64,000 bases of DNA. Source: Hypomesus transpacificus (Eukaryota > Chordata > Actinopteri > Osmeriformes > Osmeridae). Positions 47,120 through 60,430 of the stretch are shown here, in pieces. Location of the stretch: contig NC_061077.1 of NCBI RefSeq assembly GCF_021917145.1, positions 12,606,125-12,670,124 of the forward strand. Reading direction: 5' to 3'. Position 1 is the stretch's first letter. Every line of letters starts with the position of its first letter. Under the pieces are notes generated by a model. That model ran no database searches. It saw only the letters and a program-made list of their open reading frames with translations, and was not told the origin of the DNA. Position numbers and translations under genes: made by a program.

Positions 47120-50100
47120 TGAAGCAACAGAACAATGACTGCAGGAGGTCAAGGTGTAGTCTAAGCAGCCTCGGAGGAAAACAAAAGGTTGGAGCCGCCA
47201 TCTCCTTGGCCCTTCCTCAATGACGCGGATCGTCCGGCTGCTCGCCCGGCCCGGCCTGGGCCTGCCCTGTCACGACACGGTACCAAAACAAACAGCCCTC
47301 AACCAACCTCTGGCTGTCTCGTCGAGGTATTCGTGCCTGTGTGATGGCATGCTACAATCACTGTCGACCCGTCGTCCGTAAGGGAAATGTGAACTGCTTT
47401 CGTATGGGGCTATGCTAGATACTGCATGGCCCAGGTGGATGTCACGGACTGGTGGAAGTGATGGCCCGGGTGACTACTGTACCATCCATCCCTTTGACAT
47501 GGTCACTTATCACGATGGGGCATTCATCCAGGCTCCAATAAGCGTTCGCTATGACGAGGTTGGTCCCCGGGGGCAAGTGTGCGTACCACATAGACTGAGC
47601 CCCGTCGTAGAGAGCAGGGTGTCGTGCTGCATGTTTCTCTTTCCTGTCACTGTAAGAAAAGAAACCAAGAGGGCACAAATGCCCCCTAAAATATGTCTGG
47701 AAAACATTTTCTTTCTTTTTTTCAGTCAGTGCATTTTCTGCGAGCTGCCTGAAGGGAGACGTCTAGGGTATGGCCCCTCCTCATGTTGACCTCTTCAGTG
47801 TCCACTTTGTCCTCATCTTCCCAGGGGGAAGGCTGAAGTTGACCCCCCCCCCCCTGCCCCCCTCCCCCAGGGCTTGTTCCATCCTGGCCCGTACCACAGC
47901 ATTGTGCAGCTAAAGTGAGCTGTGGCATACACAGCCTTGGTCCTCCACATGGAACGGAGGGAGGGGTCAAACTAAAAAAAAGCAACAATCGCTTTAGTGC
48001 AGGGAAAATGTGATGCAGTCGACACAACAGTCTTGCAGAGTTCATTTGAGCTGTTTAGAAAAAAAACACACACAAAAAAACATGGATGTCATCATCAAAA
48101 TCATAATCTTGTGGTGCTTTTTTAACAAATAAATGGTGCTCGCAGAAAAACAAAATCACACTCGAGGTTGTGCGTCGTTGCTGTGTATCCAAGCGGCTGT
48201 GATCGTCTTCATCGCTCGGCCGATACGACCAAACCACTCGGGGACGAGACACAGCCTGGAGGGTGAACCACACTGGTGGGAGGAGACTGAGAACAGGCGG
48301 TTGGCGTGGTGCCCGCTCTGCTGTCGTGGGACTGTTTGGAGTGGGTGCTTCAGAGTCATGAGGGCGATCAGGCCCCTCTCCTCCTGGGTTCAGGACAGGA
48401 CATCCGTGTTCATCCGTGACCCAACACATTCTGCAACCTCAGTTTGGGGCACTTGCTAAAATGAGTTTTTCATCAAACGTGACACTGGAGACTTTGTGTC
48501 ATTGAATAGTGATGAGTTGTGTATTCAGGAACATGTTGGAGGAGAGTGAAAAAGGGTGAAAAAAATGATAGGGATCGTAAAAGTTGTATATCAGATAAAT
48601 GCAGTGGAAACATTGTTTATGTCGCATCAATTCTTTAAAAACACATCCTAGTTTAAAAGGATCTAAGACGTTTTGTAACCATACATTGCCAAATTGTAGT
48701 GAGCCGCCCCTAACTGAAGCCCACTAAAATGTTCTCTGGAAACATGATATCCCCATTTCCTCTCGCAGAAGGGCAAAGGCAATACTCGAAATGTACTTTT
48801 AACCTCTCCAGGAAACATAAAAGCTGTGATCCCCTCCACCGAGGGTTCCAAAAGTAACCCCCCCAGACACATCTTTCAGCACGGGTCAGCAGTGCTGTAC
48901 TCTAACACACCCTGTCTACTGCAGCTCATTGTGCCAGACCCACAAGAACCTTCGAGCACGGATGCAGGGCTTGGCACTGCCCTCCCAGCCCTGTGTTGTG
49001 ACCCGGGATCTGCCCACTGGCCTAAGGAAGTCCCTGGGCCACTTCATCAGCAGACCTTGGCTGTCTGCACGTACTGGATTTGACTGCCTTCTTCTTCAGC
49101 GGGGCGGGGGGCAGGGAGAGGTGGTCTCGTCCAGGCAGCAGCTACCAGACCAACCTGTCCAGCATCACTCCCACACCTGAGGCTATACCCAAAAAAACTA
49201 AAAGAATCCAAATGTAAGCCCGAAGGACAAATCAACCTCGGTTTTCACATGGCATACTTGGTTTAGGTCACTTTTGTCTCCGACGGTCCTCCCTGGTGAA
49301 TCTATAATTCCAGGGCCTTATCGGTCTGCTCCACAGTACCACGTGAAATCCCACTGCTCTCCCTCTCTCCACCCTCCTTCGCTCTGCCCTCTGTTTCCTC
49401 TTTCCTTTCCCCCCCCCCCCTCTGCTCTCCTCCGTCACCTTTCACTCGCTCCCCACCCTTCACCCTGGGCCCCGTCAGCGCAGCATCAAAGGGCCGTCCG
49501 TGGCTCCGGCTGGGTGGCCACCAGCTTCTCATTTCCTCCTCGTCGGGGCCCGGCAGCCCTTGAGCGGCGCGCTCCGTCAGGGCTGAGCGGACTCCAGGGA
49601 GAGCCACCAGAAGACCCCGCTCGGCGCTCGCGGACAACGCTTCCTGCTCATTTTAAGAGCGCCCTCAGAATGGAGAGCCATTGTCCCCCCGGCCGTTATC
49701 TGATGGCCCCGCCGAACGGGGCAGACAAAGCCAAGGGCCGGGAGACCCCCCTCCCCCCCTCCCCCTCAGACCCCCCTCACCCCGCCTTTTTTCTCTCCTC
49801 CCCCAGCCTCACTCACTGGGTTAAGGTTCTCTGTCCCTCTCCTTCCCTTTCTATCTCTCTTTCTATCTATATTTCCCTCTCTCTCACTCTTTCTATCTCT
49901 CTCTCCTGTTTATTCATTTCCGGGCTATTCTCTATGTATCTCTCTCCCGTTCTCTTGCTCTCATTGCATATCATCTCACTCTTTTCCTCTCTTTCTAAAA
50001 CCCCCCACCCCCCTCTCTCTCTTTTTTGGTCAATGTCGATGGCTTGAGGAGTTGAATAAACACTGACAGATCCACAAAAGGGCCACAATTCTACTGTGCA

Positions 50101-51771
50101 GTTAAAGTGACCACATGGAGATTGAGTAAATGGATAGCAGTATAATAATATACTATTATGTACATCGTCACCATGAGCCCCGTTGACTGACTGACTGACG
50201 GGCCAGACAGGTAATGACTAGGGAGCACGGTGCCAATGAAACTGACGGTGTTGTATGAGTCCCCCATAGTCGCAACATGGGCATCCGCAAGAGTGCGTCT
50301 GAGGATCTCGAAAGGAGTTCTTTATCGGTTCCTGTATCGTTCATGCATAGTTTGTATAGTGCATGTCGAGTCATGTATATTCATGTACAGTTTGCCGCGA
50401 GAGTGTGCGCGAAAAGGATCTGATGGCAAACAACATCCTCTAGTGGCGAGGACAGAGAAAGTCACCATACCTCGTAATCCCCAACCCCCCCCCCCCCCAA
50501 CCCCCCCTCCCCCAACCCCCCCCCTCTCCCCCCATGATCCCCTCAGTGCTTTGTCTCTCCCACCAGCCTGGCTCCAGGCTCGTCCTTTCAGTTGGGGGAG
50601 GACGGCTGCACCCCTCTCTGCACACAGGCAGGTAGGAGGGCGTCCCACAGAGACCCCATTGTGTGAGCAGCATCAAAGGGGGACTTGTTAAGGAACCTGT
50701 GCTGGGTGGTGATATCAGCCCCATCAGGTAGGTGCCTCTGCAGGTGCCTGTCCTGGCTGGGGCTTGGCTGCCTGCTCCTATTTCACAGGTTTTCCAGTAG
50801 CGAGCTACACTGTAGTATTGGTAACTTCATCTAAGATGGAACCTTTTTTTTTTCAAGGCAAACTGCTATTTCTTACGAAGCAAGGGTTGACATGTTTACA
50901 TTTAGGTCCTAAATTCCTTTGTGTTATTTGTTTGAGAAGATATTTGCAGAACCTCCTATGTTGTGGTTTCCACAGACTCCCTTATACAGTGGGCTAAACA
51001 CAAAGAGAAACTTCTCGTTTCTAAAGCTCTCCGGGTAAGTAGCTCTCCCTAGTGGAAGGTGTTGAAATTTGTTTACAAAATGTTTACAAAATGTTTGACC
51101 CCACACTGCCTCCCAACAATCTTAATTTTATTATTTGTATTGTAGCATATCTTTTTTAATTGCTAATGTGATGTCAGTAGTTATTCTTTTGATTTTGTTT
51201 TGGGAAAACCCAATGCAATATAAAACTATAATTCAGTTGAAGGAACCAACAATCAGGGCACGTCTTATGAAGGTATTTTACACAGGAAGACGTAATAATG
51301 ATTCCCATTTAAGTGTTCTGTCAGGCCTACACAATGAAGCAGTGAAGGATGAAGTTGGGCACAACTAAGGGTGCATGGGCACACATGGCTGTGGAGAAAA
51401 TGGAACCCTGATAAACCAACCCAAGAACCCTCTAACTCAAACTATTTCATCCATCTAGTTTCTCCCTTACTTTATCTTCTTCCTTTTTGAAGATCAAGCA
51501 ATGGCAAAAAAGTGGAATAATTCCGCCTCTTTGATCTGCACACACAAGTTCATTTCCATTTTTGATTTTTTTTCCCTCTTCCTTTCTGTGTGAGTGCCAG
51601 CATCAAGATCTACCTTGGTGTGCAAATGTGCTGGAATAGGTTAAAAGGAAAGCACGCTGCTCTCTCAAAGCACAAGTGCAGATGTTGTGAAGTTAATTAA
51701 AAATTTAGCAATTCGTTTCTCCCGTCCCGATTCAGGTAGCATCAAATGGAAGAAAACAGAAGGAAAGATGA

Positions 51772-52179
51772 CTTATGAGAGAGGTCCGTACGGTCTGTCT
51801 AATGAGTGAGGTCCGTACGGTCTGTCTTATGAGAGAGCTCCGTACGGTCTGTCTTCTGAGAGAGGTCCGTATGGTCTGTCTTATGAGAGAGGTCCGTACG
51901 GTCTGTCTTATGAGAGAGGTCCGTACGGTCTGTCTTATGAGAGAGCTCCGTACGGTCTGTCTTATGAGAGAGCTCCGTACGGTGTATCTTATGAGAGAGG
52001 TCCGTACGGTCTGTCTTATGAGAGAGCTCCGTACGGTCTGTCTAATGAGAGAGGTCCGTACGGTCTGTCTTATGAGAGAGGTCCGTACGGTCTGTCTTAT
52101 GAGAGAGCTCCGTACGGTCTGTCTTATGAGAGAGCTCCGTACGGTCTGTCTAATGAGAGAGCTCCGTACGGTCTGTCTA
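51772..52179. repeat. 27-bp minisatellite, about 15 copies
   Basis: Unit of the form TATGAGAGAGGTCCGTACGG followed by TCTGTCT. Two alternating forms differ at one position (AGAGGTCCG versus AGAGCTCCG), plus rarer variants (TCTAATGAG, TCTTCTGAG, GGTGTATC). Each unit contains the palindrome CCGTACGG. As 27 is divisible by three, both strands stay open (MREVRTVCL on plus, RQTVRSSLI on minus), but no start context, splice sites or homology support translation. Confidence 0.95.
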
Positions 52180-54333
52180 TTTAAATTTTCTGGGAAACAT
52201 CTTGACAAAAAAAACATTTTGAAATCTAGGCTGTTGTTTTACTATCCTACGGTTTTAACCTTTTTGTAAGTATAGTAAAGAAATGACATAACATTTCTTT
52301 TTACTTATTATTTTTTAAGTTAAAATACAGTTAATCACTGTATTTTAATAACCAATATGTAATAAATAACCTTAACATAAAGTTTTGATGCTGTATAATG
52401 TTGTGTAATGTTTATTGTAATGAATAATGTTTGTCTCATGATATTTGCACTACAGGCCCATTGCAGTTTTTTGTGAAGCGGTTTTGCTACAGCCAAACCC
52501 ACAATTATCTCTGTGAAGCTCTAGAAAGATCCAGTCAGGGATCAGCTGGTCTCCAGAGTGCCTCATCTGTAAGACAACAGAGATGATAAACCCATTTGAA
52601 AGCCTTCCTCCCTTCCTAAGGTAACCCGGCTCCGTACATGTTTACCAAAATTGCATCAGCTTGTTGACACAAGCCCCAGTATCTTTCAGCGACTCCTCTA
52701 TCTCCTCCCAAATAATAGTGCCATCCACAGAAAGGGTGTCAAGTCTCAAGGTGCTGCCCACCCCCTCTCCCCTCCCTCCTATCAGGCTGACAATTCATGA
52801 GTCGTGGGGGGGAGAGGGGGGGGCGGGAGGGGTATATCCCGCACAGGTGTTGCAACTGTGTCTTGTACACAATTCCCCTCTCTACTACCGCTGCTTGGCT
52901 AGCCTCTCTGTGCTGCCCCCCCCCCCCCCACCCCTGGTGGGACCGCTCCTCAAGTGAGGGATATTACAAGCGGCAGCCGCGCTCCTCTGATCTGCATGCG
53001 CCAGGCTTTCTCTTGGTCCTGGGTGAATAGTGCTTGACTTGTTCAATTTGTTTAGAAGCCGCGTGCGGTGCTTTGAAGCCATGCATTTTAGCATAAATCA
53101 TAACCTGTCTCCTTGCTCACAACTGCTTTGAAATGCAACATCTGCTTTTGAGTCCCCGCTTTACAATTAGTTAGGCAACATCAATAGATTGACTCCGTAG
53201 TCCTTACCTACATCAAGTGTTGTGCATCTGTGCATGTTTGAGCGTGCGTGCGTGTTTGAGCGTGGGTGCGCGCGCGCGCGCAGAAAGAATTGCATTTGAA
53301 AGATTACTTTTCACCTGATGTGTGTCCTGCAGTGATGTGAACTTTGTCAAGCTCCTCGTCCGTCTCTGACAGGATGAGTCCCACGTGTTAAATTGGGTTA
53401 GCGGCACGGTAACCTACTTAGGAAGTGTCATGGCTGTGGGGGCACGTCACCAGGCCGTGTTGTTTACTCTTTCATCACTCTCTTCAGGGTTTTTTCTTTC
53501 CTTTTTTTTCTCTCGTTCGTTCGTTTGCCGGGTTTGTTTTGCAAAGCCGCGCCTTCTGTTCAGCTGTGGGTAAACCAACCGATTCACTTCCTCCGAGCAG
53601 CGCGGGGTTGACACTGATAAGCTCTAACTGTCACCATCCATTGGGCTGAGTGACACTGATAGCTCGGGTCAGACCTCCAGAGGTGGAGCGCAGGATGGGT
53701 GCGCGCGCCACTGCGCCGCCGGGGCCCACCGCCACTCAGCAGACGAACAGGCGGCTTCCACACGGCTGCTCATTCGGTTGAGTTTAAAAGTCACATTCTC
53801 TATCGTAGAGAATCTCGTTTTTTTTTTCTTTCTATTCTGTAGGTGGGCTCTGGTTTTTTCAAATGAGGCCAGAGATCAAACTCACCCAAAAGTGATCTAC
53901 CGGTAGACTCCGCCATAGTGAGTAACGCCCTCATCAGGAGCATTAAGAATTATTTTTGCGGATTTGAGAAGGGGGGGGGGGGGGGAAACAATCCCAAAGA
54001 TTTGATTTTCAAAGGCAAGCATTTGATCAGTAGTCATCAATTAAACTTACTGAGGTGCAAATTACACAGCAAGGATCAGATGAAAGAGTCTCTCTTGTCA
54101 CTTTTCTCGCCTCTCCTCCTCAAAAGCTCTGCTCGGTTTGCTGCGCATGCCAACCAAAAAAAAAAGAGAGAGAGAAAGAAGGTAGGAGTCTTGTGTGTAT
54201 GGCGTGGTGGTGACAGGGTGACACTTTTCCTCTCGTGGCAAAGGCTGAGCTGCCTGCAGAGGCCAACAGGCTGACGGCTCCGGAGGCACATGCTCACAGA
54301 GAACTGGATGCCTCTGGGGGGCACACCTCTGTA

Positions 54334-54364
54334 CCCAGAGGCAGATACTGCATCTGCCTCTGGG
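54334..54364. repeat. Perfect 13-bp inverted repeat (hairpin)
   Basis: CCCAGAGGCAGAT and its exact reverse complement ATCTGCCTCTGGG are separated by 5 bp (ACTGC). It is followed by TTAGGGTTAG and then by a GAGAGTAGA-type repeat. No function can be read from it. Confidence 0.8.
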
Positions 54365-56520
54365 TTAGGGTTAGCTGGTCCAGGCTGGACAGGTACCGCC
54401 TCAAGAGGAGAGAGTAGATAGAGAGTAGAGGAGACAGTAGAGGAGAGAGTAGAGGAGAGAGTCTTCCTCTACTGTTGTTTTGGAGTGTGGGATCCTCCTG
54501 ACCCAATATAAAAGAAGTACTAGAACTGCAGTGCCGTACTTTAATGTGGATTTTAAGCAGTGAGAAATCAATGTTCTTGTTTTCCCTGAAATCCATTTAG
54601 GCCTTTGCTTCATCTAATACATTCAGGGTGACATACACCTGATCTAAATCAGTGAGTCATTGCCACCTATGCTAAGCTCCATAGCCCAGGGCTGTAATTT
54701 TGATGTGGGGGGTTCTCTTGGGGTTTTTTCCAACAGGAATTACTCAAGAACAAACTAGATAACTGGTGTGTGTGTGTGTGTGCATTGTTATTAGTGACAA
54801 GTCTATCCAAAAAACTGTGACGGTTCCCTCAGATTCATGTCCTGTGAGAAGTCCTCCACCGTTGCTGGTCTCCCTCCAGGAGTCATGTGACATGGAGTCC
54901 CATCAGAGTACATAGCTGAGATCAGATGCCAGTATCAGTGTGACAAGCCTCTAGCCACGGTGGAACTCTGTAAGATGAATTGGCAGCGGTCCAAGCCCAA
55001 CACGATACCCACATTAACTTGACGCGCGTGAGGTGACGACGTCAAGCATCGGAACAAATTATTTACCTTTTGTTCCTGTACGTAGGAGTGTGTTCGGAGC
55101 CGCTTGGTGATTGATCACCACATTGTTTTTTCCCCTTTCGTTTCTGCCCTCGCTTTTTTATTATTAATATTACGTAGCATTCTCCAGACAGCTATTGTAG
55201 GGAATTCGTTGTTTTAGAGAGTTTACACAGCAAACCCCATGAATAAACAATTTGTCCTCCCACAAGTATATTAGTTATCATCCATTTTGAATGCTGTACC
55301 AGGAAAATTCATTTGCATCCATGTATTGCTCCGAGCCTGTTCACGACACAATGAAAAACAGGAGAAAACGGATAGTGAAATGACCAGGGGTTTGGAGGGA
55401 TGTGTGTAGGAGACATGCATAGGCCTCTAGCTGAATTATCTTTGTTCTCATGCTGATAATGTAGCCTACGTAAAGCTTTGTGACAATGTGGAAGTACAGC
55501 TCTCTTGGGGGTTGTAAATTCCTTGGCGTTGTCCATCGTCTTGAAGGAGATAAGTGCAGTAATGGCTAAAACAGCCTTGTTTTTACCGATGTACATACTT
55601 TTTTTGGTCAATAAATCCCAATCCAGTTTGGTTTAGTGACACATTGATAGGCTTCGACAATGCTAGTGATGCAAATAACATGCATCTATATCCTAGCAAG
55701 TTACAAGACAAATCTCTACAGCAGTGTGAGAAGGTTCAACTCACACCACTCTGTCACAACTCTTTAATCCTGATCAGGCAGTACATTTTATGAACCAGCA
55801 AAGCTAGTCAATATATTCTCCCTGAGTTAGTGTCACATTGATGAAATGATTAAGTACCATCAAAGTTACATTCGGTTGCAGGTCTTTCTTTATCTCGCAG
55901 TGAGTAGTGACATCCCAGTGCTGCCTCGCTTTGATATAAAAAAAACCTGAAACAGGCCCTCAGCTGCAAACGTCTCCCAGCTTGTGACTCAGAGCAGCAT
56001 CTCTGGAATGTTCCGTGTGGATGAGACTCCAGTTAGATGTCACATACATGCACTGGGGATGTGTATCATTAAGGACACAGCGGTGGGCTGTTTGAGCCAG
56101 AGCCTCTTTGAGGTTGGAATCAGAAGGAACCTGCCCAGTGGTGAGGATCTGATGTCTGAAGCACAGAAGACAGACATACAGTATCCACAGTGCTGTAACA
56201 GGTAGACCTCCTTGCAAAACCGGGTATCGGCAGATTAGGGCTTCAAATCATTGTTTTTATTTATTTATGGGTGCTTAGTATGTGCTCATTATGCACGTGC
56301 CTTTTGATTCTTGGCTGAGGGATTACGGATCAATGGCTTGCAGTCAAATGCACCAGGCAAAAACATTTAATACAAAATCTACTGGACATGGAATGGTCCA
56401 GACACAAAATCAAATTCATTTTTTTCTTCTTCAAAAGCGATGACCAAAACCCAGCCAAAGAACCTGGGTGCACTTTGTGCAGCACAAGTATGAAGTTAGC
56501 AGAAGCCATGTTAACCTTCA

Positions 56521-56521
56521 G

Positions 56522-56592
<71 letters not shown>

Positions 56593-56597
56593 CTCTA
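56521..56597. repeat. (CT)n microsatellite
   Basis: Nearly pure CT dinucleotide tract with a few TTT interruptions. Open frames rich in Leu-Ser or Arg-Glu across it are artefacts. Confidence 0.95.
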
Positions 56598-59039
56598 TCA
56601 GGTTCCTCAGCCCCCCTTTTCCCAGATATCTCTCTCTCTCCCCTTTCGTCTCTGGGAGTACGGGCGCATGTCAAGCGATTGTTGAATTGAAATATTGATG
56701 TGGAGTATCAAAGTGTGGCGTAGCACTCCTGTGTTTCCAGAACTAACCGCGAGGCGCTTTGATCACACACTCCTGTGATCTGACTTCTGAAGTTGTTAAG
56801 AGTGCCGGAAAACAAAATGCAAACAAACTTCAAGTGCTCCTGGAATTGATAAAAGTTTTCTCTGACACGTGGAGATGTGTGCTGTCTGTCCATGTCTGGC
56901 CCATGGCTGGTGAGTTTTCCAACTTGCACACATACAAACGGACAGGTGTGCACTGAGGTGAGGTATTAAAGATGAAAAAAAACACACACAAAAATGCCAA
57001 TGTGAATTCTCAAAACTCGAAATGTTGTATCTGTAAACCAGCGCTTCTCTTTTTCCTCCTTCCTACACTTCAGAACGTAAATTGAACTACTGGGAAAATA
57101 AGCTTTAATTTAGGTAAGTCTGTTGTATTTTAAATAGGGAAAAAAAAAATCTGCTTCAGGATAGGTGTACCTGGAAGTTGAAGAACACCTGGAACGCCAA
57201 GCTAGCGCTAACTAGCCCTGAAGTCCATGTTTTTAAATGAACTCATCTTCTCCATTCTACCACCCTTTCTCCACACCTCCCCACAGGATACAGGAAACAA
57301 AACGTCTGAATGAAGTCAGAAATGACTCTACTGTAACGTCCAGCTGGTGCTGTTGCCCCCCATTCCAAAACTGAGTACTGTCATGGTAATCATGGACCAT
57401 CTTGTGCCGTCCGGGAAATGACGGATGGTTAAAAGTGAGGCAGTTCAGCAGAAGGCTTTTCCATGCTCCCTGTCTGTCCTATCCATTAGACCACGTTTGT
57501 CACATGAGGGTCATTTAGTCGGCACAGTGTTGTAAAATTGGCTTTTTGACATGGCCACCAGTACAAAGGCCCCCCTCTCCTCTGTGTTTGGCCTTTTAGA
57601 GTGCAGATGGCCCAGACAGCTGGGACAATTTAGTGATCTGAGGCTCTTAAACTGGCCCCCAGGCATGATAAAACCAGCTTGACTAGCCACTAGCATATTC
57701 TGGATTGTTTCAAGGGCTTTTAAGAGGGAATTGATCAGGATACTAAAACAGGATTATCTACGATGAGCTAAACAAATGTATGTTGTATAATAACCATTCT
57801 GATAGTTCATTTTAATGCATAAAGTTGGGTCGAGTGCTGATTTCAGTTGGTGTAACACGAACAAACAGCTGTTGTGTAATGTTATCACTTGGATGTGGGT
57901 GCAATCAGTTTGCCACCTAAAGGGAAGTCTTTTATTTGAATTCTTTAAATGGTTAAGATGTTACAATGATGTCATAAAAAATGGCCCAGACCTCCTTGGT
58001 TTTGCCTTGGCTCGAGGCCGCTCAGTCACAGAGGCCCAGCGAGTATGTGAGGCTGCAGGCCTGATCAACCCTCTCAACAGCTGTTTAATGAACACAGGGA
58101 CCCCTTTTTTCTCTGGAAATGAGTTTTCCCTTGAAAACTGTGGAAGCCGTATCCAGGTCTATTTAAATGAGGTAACATGGGGAAGGTAAGCACCACCACA
58201 TGAGCATTGTTTTCACAGTTCAAAGTGAGGAGAGAGTACTTTGCACTTCAAAGCCACTCATCTGGGAGGCAGTCGGTACAGTGGGGGTGGGGCGGAGGAA
58301 GGGGGGGGGTGCGGGAGGGGAGGGAGGGGTGCGGTGTGGGGACAGGAAATAAGAATCAGGGTAATTAACAACTTCTGCTCCGTAATAAAGCACAGGGAGA
58401 GACACAGCCAGTCTGCCTCTGCTTGGGAGGCACACTCATATTTGATGTCTTCCTTCATTTCATGATTTTGTTTGACTCTTTTATTACTGTACTGTTACTT
58501 TAATCGTAATAGTTTTATTTTATTTCTGCGTCAAAAGGGGCTCCTGTATGAATTACACAATTAAACATTCGAGGTTGCTTAGGGAGTTTATAACCAGCTT
58601 TTTAGAAACAAATACCCTCTGCGAATGGAAAATATTATGGAGAGATTTTAAACGAGATGTGTAAAAATATCAACAATGAATATCATGTAGTGTTTATTCA
58701 ACTAATTAAAAAATAGCCTTCTACTGCGATCCAGAATGGGATCTACATTCACTGTATTTCTTTCTTTCAATGTCATAGCTAATTTACACAACATGATTTG
58801 TCAGAATGTATGTACATCAGTAGTTTTGTTTTTAAACATCCTTGTTCGAATGATGCGTAACTCTAAATTATCACACAAATATATAGTATCTTAATCTGCA
58901 AAAAGAAGTAGGCTTTTATTTGCAATAAACTGTTTGGATAAATTCACATCCATATTTCTTTTTTATATAACAGATTAATTTAAATTGTTAAAGATATTTT
59001 AGGTCAGATAAAAAGAACTTACAAAGTTCAATCATCCTC

Positions 59040-59420
59040 TCTTTGAATGAGAATCCCGACCTGTTAGGAAGGGAGCAGAGCATTGAAGCTCTGCTATTTA
59101 CATGAGAAATGAGTTCCCGGCTTGGATTTAAGCTCTTAACATTGTAATGGTGAACAGATTTACAGAATTAGATTAAACCTCAATCTGCATTAAATGGGTG
59201 TGATCTGAGGTGGCCTCTGCTTGAACCCTGAAATGTGAGAATGTCATGCAGGGCGAGCTATTTGACATGTCACCCACCAGTGAGAACCCAGGAGCCTTTG
59301 ATTAGGTTTTATCAATTAGCTTTGTGAGGGTAAACATTTCATGCAAGGGTGCTGTGACTTGCTTGGGTCACCGCCTAAAATCTCCTAGGACAGACAAGTG
59401 AACCACAGTCAATTTAATTA
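59040..59420. promoter_or_regulatory. Candidate cis-regulatory block upstream of sp5l
   Basis: Unique, non-repetitive sequence about 1.0-1.4 kb before the sp5l start, in contrast to the simple-repeat-rich spacer around it. It contains a TCF/LEF-type site CCTTTGATTA at 59295-59304, a TATCAATTAG at about 59309-59318 and a TTAATTAATCC near 59415. Sp5-family genes are known Wnt/beta-catenin targets, so a TCF site here is sensible, but one motif is weak evidence. It also holds a perfect 8-bp stem, AGCAGAGC/GCTCTGCT, near 59074-59095. Confidence 0.35.
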
Positions 59421-60070
59421 ATCCCTAGTCCCCCATATGTAGCCAAAAATGTTTTGATTGCCTCAGATATAAAAATATATTCTGACCATAAGTTTTTTTT
59501 CAATCTTATCTGATGGTGGTTAGTCCACTCCTGTAATAGTAATGCCAGGCACCCAATTCACTCAATCATTCTTGGCAAACTGATTTTGAATTCACTGCTA
59601 ATCAAATATTTTCAATTATAAAAAATGTTTTATTTGCAATTCATGTAGACATACTGTTTTTTTTAAACACATTTTAGACAACGTTCTGTAGCCTATGCCA
59701 ATGAATTAATTTAATCCTAACATATCTTCCTCTAGGCCTGCTGTATTAAGGCAAAGTAAAGTCTTGATTTTGCGTTGTTATAGTAGAAATAAATCGTTAT
59801 CTGAACTCGTATTTACATTGTATTCATTCACAATTACTTTGACACTGCGGATCTCCGTGACCTTAAACTTTTTCAAGACAATGGCAGAAGGGTTTATTTC
59901 CTGGGGTCAGCATTTGGTTGAAATGGAGTGAAATTATCAGCAGCCCACCCCCTCACCAAACTGTCAATGTAACCCCCCCTCCCTCCTCCCCCTTCCCTCC
60001 CTCACATCTCTCTATTGACTGGTTCTCCTGGAACATACTTAAGAGACCCCGTTGAGAGGACCTTTTCTCT

Positions 60071-60078
60071 CTATAAAG
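60071..60078 (+). promoter_or_regulatory. Possible TATA box of sp5l
   Basis: CTATAAAG within CTCTCTATAAAGAGAAG, about 360 bp before the start codon. Transcription from about 60100 would give a 5'UTR near 330 bp. Confidence 0.5.
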
Positions 60079-60430
60079 AGAAGATGCAGCCCAGGCGTGT
60101 TTGAAATGATTCAGAGGATTTATTGCGATACTTTCCTCACACTTCACAAGGCACTCTCGTCGTATGAAGGCGACTGGTTTGGAAAAAAAGTATACTGGAA
60201 AGAGTTCATCTTCTCAGACTTCTAAAATTGTTGCCAAGCGGAACAAGGAAAACTTGAATTACTGGATTATTCGTGCTCTGTCTTGGACTGCTCAGTTCGG
60301 CGGTCCTTCTGGACCCGAGTGTGTGTGAATCACTTCCCTTCACAGCTGCTTGTACTTGGTTTAATTCGTGCGTCGCTGCCTCTCCTCGCGGCTCGTCTTG
60401 CAGGTGCGGAGACACGGAGCGCGTGGACAG

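Larger units (their letters stand above)
42473..60430. other. 18-kb non-coding interval upstream of sp5l
   Basis: No supported protein gene between the divergent slc26a10 and sp5l genes. It holds a duplicated 400-bp block, a SINE-like piece, a GC-rich CpG-bearing block at about 46030-46220, C- and G-homopolymers, pyrimidine-rich sequence at 49340-50040, a 27-bp minisatellite, and unique-looking sequence near sp5l. Long spacers beside developmental transcription-factor genes usually carry enhancers, but which parts do so cannot be told from one sequence. Open frames such as 47412-47789 and 57815-58189 match nothing I recognise. Confidence 0.5.

Noticed and set aside
46672-47127. 151-residue open frame beginning with poly-proline
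   Set aside because: Starts in the poly-G run and shows no recognisable protein sequence.
49274-50047. 257-residue open frame, the longest in the sp5l spacer
   Set aside because: Pyrimidine-rich low-complexity DNA giving Ser/Pro/Leu; no homology recognised.
51732-52269. Open frames of 161 and 164 residues with nine-residue repeats
   Set aside because: A 27-bp minisatellite stays open on both strands by arithmetic; nothing supports translation.
54362-54374. TTAGGGTTAG telomere-like sequence
   Set aside because: Fewer than two full units, so not an interstitial telomere array.
57815-58189. 124-residue open frame with fairly balanced composition
   Set aside because: The latter half reads like ordinary protein, but I recognise no family and see no acceptor or promoter; a conserved non-coding sequence is as likely.
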